Shown: positions 25,348 through 34,821 of the stretch, in pieces
How positions within the stretch are numbered: position 1 is the first letter of the stretch
How the letters are laid out: each line of letters starts with the position of its first letter
From: Bacillota bacterium
GTDB taxonomy: Bacteria > Bacillota > Clostridia > Lachnospirales > Lachnospiraceae
DNA: 64,000 nucleotides
Reading direction: 5' to 3'
Assembly: GCA_023443225.1 (NCBI GenBank)
Contig: JAEZVF010000083.1
Span: 8,483-72,482, forward strand
Notes under the pieces: model-generated
The model's input: only the letters and a program-made list of their open reading frames with translations
What the model was told of the DNA's origin: nothing
Databases searched by the model: none
Translations under genes and position numbers: made by a program

Positions 25348-28300
25348 ATGAAACCTTTAAAACTGACAATTTGTGCTTTTGGTCCTTATTCTGATAAGGC
25401 CGAAATTCATTTTGAACATTTTGGAGATTCCGGCTTGTTTCTTATATCCGGTGATACTGGAGCAGGAAAAACAACGATATTTGATGCCATATCGTATGCA
25501 TTGTTTGAAAGAACTAGTGGGTCTACCAGGGATATTAATTCCATACGAAGTGATTTTGCTACGATTGAAGTTTTTACTGAGGTAACTTTAGAATTCTTAC
25601 ATAAAAATCAAAGATATATTATCAATCGTTACCCGGATCAAACAAGAAAAAGCGAACGGGGCAAGGGACAGGCGGAACAAAAAAAAGGAGTATCTATCCT
25701 TATGCCAGATGGTAAGAAGATTGATAGCAGGTCTGAAGTCAAAACCATTATCACTGAATTACTGGGTGGACTGGGTTATGACCAGTTTAAGCAGATTGCA
25801 ATGATAGCCCAGGGAGAATTTTTAGAGTTGCTTCTGGCGGATAATGATAAAAGAAATGATATTTTACAAAGAGTATTTAACACGGAATTCTTTAAAAAGG
25901 TATCTGTTAAGTTACGGGATAAAGAAAGCAGTTTAAAAAATGAAAATGACGATTTAGAAAAAAGTATAAAACAATATATTCAGGGGATTCTTTGCAGTGA
26001 AGATTCGAGATATTTTGAGGAGATTACTACTCTTAAGGAACAAGGAAACATCCACCTTGTAAATGAAGTATTACTCTGTCTGGAAAAATTACTGGAAGAA
26101 GAAAAAGCCTTACTTGTGGGTATAGATGACAGAATTGAAAAGACTGAGAAAGAAATATTTAAATTCATCCGTAAAGAGACAAATGGGAAAATTTTAAATA
26201 CTGAATTTGATGAAAAAGAAAAAGTTCAAGTTAAGCTGAAAGAACTTGAAGATAAAAAAGACGAAATAAAATCACTTGATAAAAAGGCCGAGCTTGGACA
26301 AAAATCCCTTTCTTATATAAAACCCATTGAAGATTCTAAGCTTAGAGAAGAAGCCATGAAAAAGCAATTGGAAACTAAGCTTGATAAAGCAGTCATGGAT
26401 AGTCAGTATTTAGAACAGAAATTACTTCAGGCGAAAAAGGAATATGAAATAGAATGTAACAAGGAAGGTTATAGGGACCAGTTAAATAGATTTATCAATA
26501 AGTTGGAAGAAAAACTACCCCAATACGATAGACTTAAAGGCTTAAAAGAAAAGCTTGCAGAAGAGCTTATCCTTAGGAAGCAGATGGATGAGAAAATTCG
26601 ATCGCTAACAGAAGAAATTAAAAAACTTAATAAATCATCTGAAGATTTACTGAAAGAGTTAGAATTAATAAATGATAGTCCGATGAAATACTTCAACTGT
26701 AAAAGCCAGATTGAAAAAGAAACAGCAGCGATGAATCGTTTGGAGATGTTAGAAGAAGATGCAATCAACCTGCTTACGTTGCAGGCATCGGTAGAAGAAT
26801 CTAAGAAGGCCTTTACGGATATTGAAAAGAAATATGATAGTTGTAATCAAGAGTTTGAACAGCAAAACAAGGCCTTTCTAAGGGAACAGGCAGGAATTTT
26901 AGCGAAATCCATGAGACCCGGAACTCCATGTCCTGTGTGCGGTTCCTTAGAACACCCCATAATAGCGCAATGCCAAATGGATGCACCAACGGAAGCGGAG
27001 CTTATGGTTTTAAAAGAAAAGAGAGACGAATTAAGTCAGAATATGCAGCTGGCAAGTATTCATTCCAGTGAAAAGAACAAAGAGTTCGAAACCAAATATC
27101 AATTACTTATGAATGCATTCCGCGAGTTAGATTATAGTGTGGAATATGATAACTTAAATATCATTCTTGATCATCTATACCATAGGAAGCGTGATAAGAG
27201 TCAAGTAATACAATCTTTGGGTAAGCAAGAAGAAGCTTTAAGACAAGAATGTGACAGGAAAGAGTTATGTGAAAAGAATAGAATTGATGCACTTAAAAAA
27301 CTCGAGGAATACAATCAAGAATTAAATAAAACATCGGAACAGAGGAACCTGTTGTCTTCGGAACTTTTCTACCAGCAAAAAGAAATAGATGAGATCAAGA
27401 AAGAGTTAGATTTTGATTCTCTTGAAGAAGCTGAATCCGAACTAAAAGTCAAAAAAGAAGAACTCAACATCTTAAGAAAAAGATGGGTCGATTCTGAAAA
27501 GGAATTCCATGACTCTGATACCGCACTTAAGACGGTGATTCGACTTATTAATGAATTTAGTAGAGAACTTGCATTATCTACAACTGCCGTTAACCATGCA
27601 GTCGAGATTTATTATGATAAGATAAAAGAGATTGGTTTTAAGAATGAGGAAGCATATAAACAAGCACTACTTTCTCAGGAAGAAATCGATGAATTTAAAA
27701 GTACCTGTAAGAAATATGAGATGATGAAACAAGAGTTAAAAAGCCATCTTAATAAATTGAAGGAAAAGACCTATGGTAAGGAAAGAGTAGATATCGAAGC
27801 CATCAGAGATAATATCGAGGAGTTGAAAAGAGAAAAACTGCTTTCTGAAAAACTACAAAAAGAAATACAACATAGGATGCTGGTTAACAAAAGCGCATAT
27901 TCTAATATTAATGAGGTTGACAAAATAAGAGCAATAAAGAGTCAGCAATATATTGAAGTCAGCGCCATGTCAAAAACTGCAAATGGCAGATTAGAGGGGA
28001 AACAAAAACTAAATTTTGAGACATACGTCCAAGCAGCTTATTTTATTCAAATTATTCAGGAAGCAAATAAAAGATTTTATGAGATGTCTGGAAAGAGATA
28101 CAAGTTGTTAAGAAAAGAAGAAGGTAGCATTCAAAGTTCCTCCGGATTAGAATTAAATGTCTATGACACCTGGACCGGTAAAGTCAGAAGTGTTAAATCG
28201 CTGTCTGGCGGAGAATCCTTTATGGCAGCATTATCACTTGCATTAGGTTTCTCAGATATCATTCAGAATTATGCCGGTGGAATAGAAATAGATACCATGT

Positions 28301-28500
28301 TTGTAGACGAAGGCTTTGGTTCCTTAGACAGCGAGGCGTTGGAGCAATCCATTGCTACCCTGACCGCCTTGACTGCCGGAAACCGTTTAGTTGGTATTAT
28401 CTCTCATGTTGACGAATTAAAAGAAAGAATTGAGAAGCAGATCATCGTAAAGAAAAATGTCATGGGTAGCTATATTGAAGGTATTAAGTATAAAGTTTAA
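25348..28500 (+). CDS. sbcC: Exonuclease SbcC subunit (SMC-like ATPase)
   Basis: The 1050-residue protein has Walker A GDTGAGKTTIFDAISYALFE at residue about 34 and long coiled coils. A central zinc-hook CPVCGSLEHP lies at about residue 530. The C-terminal signature LSGGESFMAALSLALG and Walker B TMFVDEGFGSLD complete the ATPase. It joins two SbcD subunits in the DNA end-processing complex. No strong ribosome site precedes the ATG; the leader holds the 49-nt repeat. Confidence 0.95.
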   Translation: MKPLKLTICAFGPYSDKAEIHFEHFGDSGLFLISGDTGAGKTTIFDAISYALFERTSGSTRDINSIRSDFATIEVFTEVTLEFLHKNQRYIINRYPDQTRKSERGKGQAEQKKGVSILMPDGKKIDSRSEVKTIITELLGGLGYDQFKQIAMIAQGEFLELLLADNDKRNDILQRVFNTEFFKKVSVKLRDKESSLKNENDDLEKSIKQYIQGILCSEDSRYFEEITTLKEQGNIHLVNEVLLCLEKLLEEEKALLVGIDDRIEKTEKEIFKFIRKETNGKILNTEFDEKEKVQVKLKELEDKKDEIKSLDKKAELGQKSLSYIKPIEDSKLREEAMKKQLETKLDKAVMDSQYLEQKLLQAKKEYEIECNKEGYRDQLNRFINKLEEKLPQYDRLKGLKEKLAEELILRKQMDEKIRSLTEEIKKLNKSSEDLLKELELINDSPMKYFNCKSQIEKETAAMNRLEMLEEDAINLLTLQASVEESKKAFTDIEKKYDSCNQEFEQQNKAFLREQAGILAKSMRPGTPCPVCGSLEHPIIAQCQMDAPTEAELMVLKEKRDELSQNMQLASIHSSEKNKEFETKYQLLMNAFRELDYSVEYDNLNIILDHLYHRKRDKSQVIQSLGKQEEALRQECDRKELCEKNRIDALKKLEEYNQELNKTSEQRNLLSSELFYQQKEIDEIKKELDFDSLEEAESELKVKKEELNILRKRWVDSEKEFHDSDTALKTVIRLINEFSRELALSTTAVNHAVEIYYDKIKEIGFKNEEAYKQALLSQEEIDEFKSTCKKYEMMKQELKSHLNKLKEKTYGKERVDIEAIRDNIEELKREKLLSEKLQKEIQHRMLVNKSAYSNINEVDKIRAIKSQQYIEVSAMSKTANGRLEGKQKLNFETYVQAAYFIQIIQEANKRFYEMSGKRYKLLRKEEGSIQSSSGLELNVYDTWTGKVRSVKSLSGGESFMAALSLALGFSDIIQNYAGGIEIDTMFVDEGFGSLDSEALEQSIATLTALTAGNRLVGIISHVDELKERIEKQIIVKKNVMGSYIEGIKYKV

Positions 28501-28531
28501 GATGCTTTGTATTTTTTTGTAGCCCTTTGTA

Positions 28532-29554
28532 CTATTTTAAAAGCTTAGTCGTGGCTCCTAGTTCAATGACTGGAAGGGTGGTATAGCTTTGTATTTGAAG
28601 TGAAGGATTCTTTAATTTACGCAGCATCATAATACCTGCTTGCACACCCATATCGTAAACATTAACATCGACTACAGTTGGAGCTGGCTCTATTATTTTT
28701 GAATATGGATATACATCAAAGGTGAGTAGTGCAATTTCGTTAGGAATATGCAGGTTCAACTCATGTATCGCCTTCATGGTGCCTAATGCAATGGTGTTAT
28801 TTTCACAGATTATTACCTCAGGTGAATGTAGGGAATCTTTTAACAACTGTAATGCGGAACGATAAGCTTCTTCTTTGCTGGAATCTGTATAATAAATCAT
28901 GGATTTTGGTATTCGATATCCATAATCCTGCATTGTACCGAGAAATCCTTTTAACCGCTGCATGGATATATAATCTGATTCCTGACCGCCAATAAATGCA
29001 ACGTTATTATAGCCACAGCTTATGATATGTTCTGCGGCAAACCGTCCTGCTAATGCATGATTTGTATCAATCCAGCATAATTGACTATCAAATCCGGGAT
29101 GCCCAATGATGATATGAGGAAATTGCTGCTTTACGATTAAAGCGGCAATTTCTTTATTTATAGCGGAACCATGAATGACCATTCCATCGGCACATTTTTT
29201 GTTAAGTACTGACGCAACGGTTTCACCAGAGATTGTTTCTGCAGAGGTATCAACCAGTGTCATGGAATAATTTTGTTTTGCTAATTCGCTGTTAACTCCG
29301 CACATGATATCAAACATATGTGGATTATTATAGGCTTCATCTCTCTTTAACGAAGTGAGAAATACAATGTTTTGTGTTGTCTGTTTTGCAAAACTAACCG
29401 CACGTGCATTGGGAGTGTAGTTTAATCGTTTAATTGCTTCGTTAACTTTATCAACGGTGGGAGGAGAGATTGTTGACCAGTTATTTAAGACTTTAGAAAC
29501 GGTTGAGACAGAGACACCTGCCTCAAGTGCAACCTCTCGAATTGTAATTGCCAT
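28532..29554 (-). CDS. LacI-family regulator of the maltodextrin genes
   Basis: The 340-residue protein has an N-terminal helix-turn-helix (TIREVALEAGVSVSTVSKVLN) and hinge, then a periplasmic-binding-like sugar domain (IVFLTSLKRDEAYN ... AFIGGQESDYISMQRLKGF). The start at 29554 is preferred: AGGAGG abuts the ATG at 29560 but is six bases from this one. It is divergent from the ABC importer. Two operator-like sites lie between them, so it probably represses both itself and the importer until a maltodextrin-type ligand binds. Confidence 0.9.
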   Translation of the reverse strand: MAITIREVALEAGVSVSTVSKVLNNWSTISPPTVDKVNEAIKRLNYTPNARAVSFAKQTTQNIVFLTSLKRDEAYNNPHMFDIMCGVNSELAKQNYSMTLVDTSAETISGETVASVLNKKCADGMVIHGSAINKEIAALIVKQQFPHIIIGHPGFDSQLCWIDTNHALAGRFAAEHIISCGYNNVAFIGGQESDYISMQRLKGFLGTMQDYGYRIPKSMIYYTDSSKEEAYRSALQLLKDSLHSPEVIICENNTIALGTMKAIHELNLHIPNEIALLTFDVYPYSKIIEPAPTVVDVNVYDMGVQAGIMMLRKLKNPSLQIQSYTTLPVIELGATTKLLK

Positions 29555-29593
29555 AGACATCCTCCTAAATATGTAACAAATTTATTTATATAG

Positions 29594-29609
29594 TATAGCG
29601 GTTTCCTTA
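29594..29609. promoter_or_regulatory. LacI-type operator 1
   Basis: TATAGCGGTTTCCTTA shares the AGCGGTTTCCT core with the site at 29712. It lies just upstream of the LacI-family gene, placed for autoregulation. Confidence 0.55.
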
Positions 29610-29665
29610 CAAAGTCAACTAAAACGTGCAAAAACAGTTGATAGCGGAGGGGATTAATAGTAATA

Positions 29666-29693
29666 TTGCAAATATAAACCGTATTTATACAAT
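29666..29693 (+). promoter_or_regulatory. Promoter of the ABC importer operon
   Basis: TTGCAA (29666-29671), 16 bp, TACAAT (29688-29693). The operator at 29712 begins just past the expected start of transcription, where a bound repressor would block RNA polymerase. Confidence 0.55.
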
Positions 29694-29711
29694 AATTATC
29701 TTAATGTATGA

Positions 29712-29727
29712 GAAAGCGGTTTCCTAA
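29712..29727. promoter_or_regulatory. LacI-type operator 2
   Basis: GAAAGCGGTTTCCTAA has a near-palindromic centre (GAAA-GCGG-TTTC), as LacI-family sites do. It lies between the promoter and the ribosome site of the binding-protein gene. Confidence 0.65.
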
Positions 29728-29738
29728 AGGAGGAGAAT

Positions 29739-31040
29739 ATGATGAAAATGAAAAAAGTGATTAGTTGGTTGCTGTGTAGCGCTTTATCCATTAGTTTACT
29801 TACCGGATGTGGAGCTTCAAACAAAGCAACGGAGGGCAATTCAGTTCAGAATGACAAAACAAATGCAACAAAAGAGCTAGAATCGGAAGAAGTGAAAGAA
29901 ACAGCAGAGCCGGTAGAAGTTAAGATTTGGCACGATGGTGATGAATCCATTACTGCTATCATTGAAACGGAACTTAACCAGACTTTGTCAGAGGATAACA
30001 TTACAGTTTCCTTTGAAAAGAAATCGGGATTAACGGACCAGTTAAAACTCTATGGTAATGATGAGAAAAACGGGCCGGATATGTATTTCTACGCACATGA
30101 TTCCTTAGGAACATTTGTTGAGATGGGTATAGTAGCACCGCTTAAAGACGTAATGGATACAGGAGTACCAAAAGATTTACTCCCTATGACAGTGGATGCA
30201 GGTGCCTACAAAGGGGAACAATACCTACTCCCAATATACTTTGAAACCCTGTTATTTTTATACAATAAAGATTTATGGGAAGGAGAGGTACCTAGCACAA
30301 CAGAAGATTTGTATACATACATGACAACACATACGGATGCAGCTGCAGGGACATATGCAGTGGTAAACCAACATTCGACTGCTTATAATGTTGCACCGTT
30401 TATAAATGGATTTGGTGGTTTTATTATTAATGAAGAAGGACAACCGGGTCTCAATAATCAAGCAACAAAAGACGCAATTATCTACAATCAGAAGTTTGCT
30501 GCTTTACAGGCTGACGGTGATTATAATACAGTAAATACATTATTTAATGAAGGCAAAGCACAAGCAATTATAGGTGGACCATGGCTTATTTCTGGCATAA
30601 AAGAAGCTGGTATTAATTTAGGAATTAAGTCATTATCTGACTTTACACTTCCAAATGGCAATGCACTAGCACCATATTCCGGAGTACAATGCGTCGGTGT
30701 TATGAAGCATGCGGTTCCCGCTAAGAAGGATGCTTTGGCTAAAGTTTTAGAAGCTATAGTAGGTGAAACAGTAGGTGTTCAGCTAGCAAAAGAATCAAAT
30801 TGTGCACCAGCCAATGCAATGGCTTATGTTAATTCTGATGTTGCATCAAATGAAATGATTGTTGCAATCAAGGATACGGCAGAGACAGCAAAACCTATGC
30901 CAAATATTCCACAGATGAGTGTTATGTGGCAACCATCAGAATCCCTGTTAGCAGCAATAAATAAATCCGGTTCCGATATTAATACGTCTGCAGACCAATA
31001 TCAAAAGGAAGCAGAAAAATCGATTTCTGATATGCAATAA
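29739..31040 (+). CDS. Maltodextrin-type ABC substrate-binding lipoprotein
   Basis: The 433-residue lipoprotein has signal LLCSALSISLLTGCG (Cys about 25) and a family 1 extracellular solute-binding fold (VKIWHDGDES, LPIYFETLLFLYNKDLW, AQAIIGGPWLISGIKEAG). This is the MalE/CymE group, which feeds malto- or cyclodextrins to a MalFG-type permease. AAAGGAGGAG precedes the ATG. The GH13 enzyme at the operon end supports an alpha-glucan substrate. No ATPase is encoded here; a shared MsmK/MalK-type ATPase elsewhere is presumed. Confidence 0.9.
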   Translation: MMKMKKVISWLLCSALSISLLTGCGASNKATEGNSVQNDKTNATKELESEEVKETAEPVEVKIWHDGDESITAIIETELNQTLSEDNITVSFEKKSGLTDQLKLYGNDEKNGPDMYFYAHDSLGTFVEMGIVAPLKDVMDTGVPKDLLPMTVDAGAYKGEQYLLPIYFETLLFLYNKDLWEGEVPSTTEDLYTYMTTHTDAAAGTYAVVNQHSTAYNVAPFINGFGGFIINEEGQPGLNNQATKDAIIYNQKFAALQADGDYNTVNTLFNEGKAQAIIGGPWLISGIKEAGINLGIKSLSDFTLPNGNALAPYSGVQCVGVMKHAVPAKKDALAKVLEAIVGETVGVQLAKESNCAPANAMAYVNSDVASNEMIVAIKDTAETAKPMPNIPQMSVMWQPSESLLAAINKSGSDINTSADQYQKEAEKSISDMQ

Positions 31041-31076
31041 GATTTTTATACAAAAGGGTTGAAAGGGAGAGGCAGA

Positions 31077-31967
31077 ATGAAAAGTAAAAATAAGTTGTTA
31101 CCATGGTTATATTCCTTGCCGGCATTGATTCTAATTGGAGTAATCATAGTATTTCCTATCATTTATACGGGCTATATCTCCCTTACGAATATGAATTTAT
31201 ATCACTGGCTTGACTTTGAAGTGATTGGGTTAAAAAACTATATGAGAGCACTGCTAAAGATTGATGCTGGTTTTTTAACTGCCCTTACTACAACCGTTAT
31301 TTGGACAGTGTTAAATATGGCTTTGCAGCTGGTTATATCATATCTGATCGCTCTAGGGTTAAACGTACCCGGACTTAAGTTAAGTAGGTTGTATAAGACG
31401 CTGTTGATGTTCCCCTGGGCCATGCCTGCATATGTTTCTATTCTCGTATGGCGCGTGGGGATATTCAATACGGAGTTCGGATTATTTAATAAAATAATGG
31501 TTTCTATCGGATTTCCCAAGGTGAATTTATTATCGGAAAACGTCCCCGCATTTATTTCTTGTATGATTTTGAACCTTTGGATGGCACTTCCCTTCATGAT
31601 TATGATGATTGATGGTGCATTGCAAAGTATCGACCGAAGTTATTATGAAAGTGCAGAATTAGATGGTGCGGGGTTTTTTCGGAAAAATATCAGCATTACC
31701 ATCCCTTCGTTAAAGCAGATTATTGCACCAGCGGTTATCATGACTACCTTTACAACCTTTAAGCAGTTTGACATTATTTATCTGCTTACCATGCAAAAGG
31801 GGGCATTGTCAGGTGCGACTTTACAGACAATCATTACATATGCACATCAAAATGCCTTCGTTTCCAATAATTATGGTCTGTCATCAGCAGTTTCTATTAT
31901 AATCTTTGGAATTATTGTAGTATTTTCCTTAGGTACAAACCATAGCTTAAAGGAGGTAAAGGAATGA
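31077..31967 (+). CDS. ABC sugar permease, MalF-like
   Basis: The 296-residue permease has six membrane segments and the EAA loop YYESAELDGAGFFRKNISITIPSL that contacts the ATPase. The start at 31077 is set by GGGAGAGG upstream. It overlaps the next permease by four bases (ATGA), giving translational coupling. Confidence 0.92.
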   Translation: MKSKNKLLPWLYSLPALILIGVIIVFPIIYTGYISLTNMNLYHWLDFEVIGLKNYMRALLKIDAGFLTALTTTVIWTVLNMALQLVISYLIALGLNVPGLKLSRLYKTLLMFPWAMPAYVSILVWRVGIFNTEFGLFNKIMVSIGFPKVNLLSENVPAFISCMILNLWMALPFMIMMIDGALQSIDRSYYESAELDGAGFFRKNISITIPSLKQIIAPAVIMTTFTTFKQFDIIYLLTMQKGALSGATLQTIITYAHQNAFVSNNYGLSSAVSIIIFGIIVVFSLGTNHSLKEVKE

Positions 31968-32809
31968 AATCCAAAAAAATAAAAAGGGTTACAGGGTTAA
32001 CCTGTTTGAATCTATTTTTTATAATTATTTGTATCGTGGGAATGATACCGATTCTATATTCACTTTCTCTTTCATTAAGTGGAAGTAATATAGCCTTATC
32101 TTCCGATTTTTCTATGTTTCCCAAAAAAATCACCCTTCAAAATTATAAAGCTATCGTGGTTGAAGAACCTTTTTTACGTTGGCTTTTGAATTCAGTTCAA
32201 CTTAGTATATGTACTACAATAATTGCTATGGGATGTGCTGTTATTGCAGCGTATGCTTTTTCAAGATACCGGTTTAGAGGACGTAAAACAGTTTTACAAC
32301 TTTTACTTTTATTGAATGCATTTCCACAGATTCTTACCATGTTTGCAATATTTAGACTATTCAAAGAGACTAATTTACTGAATACAAAATTCGGGCTAGT
32401 AATAATTTATGCAGGGTCTATGTGTATATTCAGCATATGGAATCTAAAAGGATATTTTGACTCCATTCCGGTTGAGATTGAAGAAGCTTCTAAAATTGAT
32501 GGAGCCAATGACTTTCAATTATTGCAGAAAATATTGTTTCCATTGGCGATGCCTTCTATTATTGTAACTGCTGTTATGGTTTTGATTTTTGTTTGGAATG
32601 AATATTTATTTGCTACCACTTTTATGTTAGATGAAAACAGCTATACACTAGCAGGTGGATTATACCAATTACAGTCAAATGACTATAGTAGGAGCTGGCC
32701 CCTGTTCTCGGCGGCAGCTATATTAGTTTCACTGCCAATTTTAATTGTGTTCTTTTGCATACAAAAGAAAATGGTTTCTGGTTTAACTTCCGGTGGAGTG
32801 AAAGGGTAA
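31964..32809 (+). CDS. ABC sugar permease, MalG-like
   Basis: The 281-residue protein has six membrane segments and the EAA loop EIEEASKIDGANDFQ followed by LFPLAMPSI. It forms the transmembrane channel with the preceding permease. Its ATG overlaps the previous stop, and AAAGGAGG lies inside the previous gene. Confidence 0.92.
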   Translation: MKSKKIKRVTGLTCLNLFFIIICIVGMIPILYSLSLSLSGSNIALSSDFSMFPKKITLQNYKAIVVEEPFLRWLLNSVQLSICTTIIAMGCAVIAAYAFSRYRFRGRKTVLQLLLLLNAFPQILTMFAIFRLFKETNLLNTKFGLVIIYAGSMCIFSIWNLKGYFDSIPVEIEEASKIDGANDFQLLQKILFPLAMPSIIVTAVMVLIFVWNEYLFATTFMLDENSYTLAGGLYQLQSNDYSRSWPLFSAAAILVSLPILIVFFCIQKKMVSGLTSGGVKG

Positions 32810-32859
32810 AAATGATGTTAAAAGGACTAGGAGAAAAGGTTGAAAGAAAATAAACAATT

Positions 32860-32908
32860 GAAAGGATGCCACTTATCGATTCTTTCAACCATTTTTATTT
32901 GTGGCAAT
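32860..32908 (+). repeat. 49-nt repeat, copy B, upstream of the GH13 gene
   Basis: Second copy of the element at 25288-25336, opening GAAAGGATGCCACTTATC and closing TTGTGGCAAT. It is followed directly by a perfect hairpin (AACACATCTG, 32909-32918, with CAGATGTGTT, 32923-32932). Confidence 0.65.
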
Positions 32909-32932
32909 AACACATCTGTAAGCAGATGTGTT
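32909..32932 (+). promoter_or_regulatory. Hairpin in the GH13 gene leader
   Basis: A perfect 10-bp stem with loop TAAG lies 17 bases before the preferred start codon. It may be an mRNA processing or stability element, or a weak attenuator between the permease and GH13 genes. Confidence 0.5.
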
Positions 32933-32949
32933 ATGCAATGGGTGTAAGA

Positions 32950-34719
32950 ATGAATAAAAGTGCAGTTTTACATATACCGATTTCGCAATATGCTTTTGCT
33001 AGAAGTGAGCGAACCATCACACTTCGAATTCGTACTGCCAAACAGGATATTACTTCTTGTAAAGTATATTATGGAGACCGAGCATGCAAAAAGACACCGG
33101 TAGAATTTTTTGAATTACCAATGAAGCGTAGCGCTACAGATGAGTTGTTTGATTATTTCGAGGTGACATTTGATAGTCTTTATCAAAGAGTTTGTTATTA
33201 TTTTAGATTGGAAACAGAGGATGAGTGGTTTTATTATTATGCGGATCAATTTAGTACTGAACTTCCTAATATTAAAATTGATGGTGATATAATAGAGGGA
33301 AGAAGTGAGTATTACCAATATCCTTTTGTATTGCGTTCCGAGATTCCTGATGTACCGAAATGGTTTAAAGATGCGATTGTATATAATATTTTTCCAGATA
33401 GTTTTGCAAGTTCAAAGGGAGTAATTGATTGCGAGAAAAAAACGGTTGTTTCTGAGAACAATATACGGCTTCAATCCCGTTTGGGTGGGACAATCAGGGG
33501 AATCAAAGATAATTTAGATTATATCGCTAGCCTTGGCGTTAACTGTATCTATCTCAATCCTATTTTCATGGCAGGAGAGTATCATAAATATGATACTTTG
33601 GATTACTTTCATATTGATCCCTGTTTTGGTACCGATGAAGATTTTTATGAATTAGTACATCAAGTACATAAACGGAAGATGAAAATAATTATCGATGGGG
33701 TGTTTAATCACAGTAGTTGGTATTTCTTTGCCTTTCAGGATGTTGTGGAACAGGGAGAAAAGTCAAAATATAAAGATTGGTTCTATGATTTACAATTTCC
33801 GGTAATTCGGCCCACAGATGAAGCAGCGATACCATCTTATACCTGTTTTGCATATGAAAGGAAGATGCCAAAATTAAATACTGCGAAAAGGGAAGTTCAG
33901 GAGTACTTTTGTAATGTCTGTAAATACTGGATCCGTGAATTCGGGATCGATGGTTGGAGATTAGATGTTGCTAATGAGATTGACCGTAACTTTTGGAGAG
34001 CATTTCGAATGGCAGCAAAATCAGAAAATCCTGAGGTGGTTTTAATTGGTGAGGTGTGGGAGAATTCAGAAGTATGGCTTCGTGGTGATATGTTTGATTC
34101 TACCATGAATTATGATTTTAGAAAGCACTGTCGTGATTTCTTTGCTTTGGGAACGATAAATGGAGATACTTTCATTGAACGAATTACCCAGATGCAGCTA
34201 CGCTATCCCACCAACGTCACTTTAGGACAATTAAACTTACTTGACAGTCATGATGTACCGCGGTTTTTATCCTTATGTAACAATGATATACAACGCTGGA
34301 AGTTGGCAGTGATTTTTCTTCTATTATCTCCGGGAGTACCCAGCATATTCTATGGGGATGAAAAGGGTATTTCAGGTATAAAAGAAAATGAATACAGAAG
34401 TCCAATGATATGGGAATCTTCTAAGAATGATCAAACTGAATTTGTACAAGGAATCCTATCAATTCGTAAACAGTATACAGATTTTCATTCAGAATTTGTG
34501 ATGAAAGTTTCCGAAGGAAACAAAGGCCTTTTTGCATTTTCCAGAATTGGCAAGAAAGGAAATTTATCTATATATCTTAATGTGAGTAAAACAAGCAATA
34601 AAATAGAACTTCATCCAGATAGAAAAGTATTGTTGCAGCAGGGGATGGAAGGATGCACGATTGAGCCTAATGGATATATAATTTTTATAGATAATAGTAT
34701 CTTGCTTTTGGAGAAGTAA
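32950..34719 (+). CDS. GH13 alpha-glucan hydrolase (neopullulanase/cyclomaltodextrinase type)
   Basis: The 589-residue enzyme has an N-terminal beta domain (SAVLHIPISQYAFARSE, as in neopullulanases). The (beta/alpha)8 barrel shows GH13 motifs: DGVFNH, nucleophile DGWRLDVANE, acid LIGEVW and LLDSHD. There is no signal peptide, so it acts on imported maltodextrins or cyclodextrins. The start at 32950 is preferred over 32926, which lies within a hairpin. It is the last gene of the ABC importer unit. Confidence 0.92.
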   Translation: MNKSAVLHIPISQYAFARSERTITLRIRTAKQDITSCKVYYGDRACKKTPVEFFELPMKRSATDELFDYFEVTFDSLYQRVCYYFRLETEDEWFYYYADQFSTELPNIKIDGDIIEGRSEYYQYPFVLRSEIPDVPKWFKDAIVYNIFPDSFASSKGVIDCEKKTVVSENNIRLQSRLGGTIRGIKDNLDYIASLGVNCIYLNPIFMAGEYHKYDTLDYFHIDPCFGTDEDFYELVHQVHKRKMKIIIDGVFNHSSWYFFAFQDVVEQGEKSKYKDWFYDLQFPVIRPTDEAAIPSYTCFAYERKMPKLNTAKREVQEYFCNVCKYWIREFGIDGWRLDVANEIDRNFWRAFRMAAKSENPEVVLIGEVWENSEVWLRGDMFDSTMNYDFRKHCRDFFALGTINGDTFIERITQMQLRYPTNVTLGQLNLLDSHDVPRFLSLCNNDIQRWKLAVIFLLLSPGVPSIFYGDEKGISGIKENEYRSPMIWESSKNDQTEFVQGILSIRKQYTDFHSEFVMKVSEGNKGLFAFSRIGKKGNLSIYLNVSKTSNKIELHPDRKVLLQQGMEGCTIEPNGYIIFIDNSILLLEK

Positions 34720-34743
34720 TGAATTTTGTGAGTATAATTTAGA

Positions 34744-34777
34744 GAAATAATACGGATTTATAAAGCCGTATTATTTC
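34744..34777. terminator. Terminator between convergent genes
   Basis: GAAATAATACGG (34744-34755) pairs perfectly with CCGTATTATTTC (34766-34777). The A/T-rich flanks allow action in both directions. Confidence 0.8.
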
Positions 34778-34821
34778 TTCTAAAATTAAGATATAATATA
34801 GTCCCAAGGTGCATAGCACAT

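Noticed and set aside
32926..32949. Earlier start codon for the GH13 enzyme
   Set aside because: The ATG lies in the 3' arm of a perfect hairpin, and family members begin at the MNKSAVLH-like sequence at 32950.
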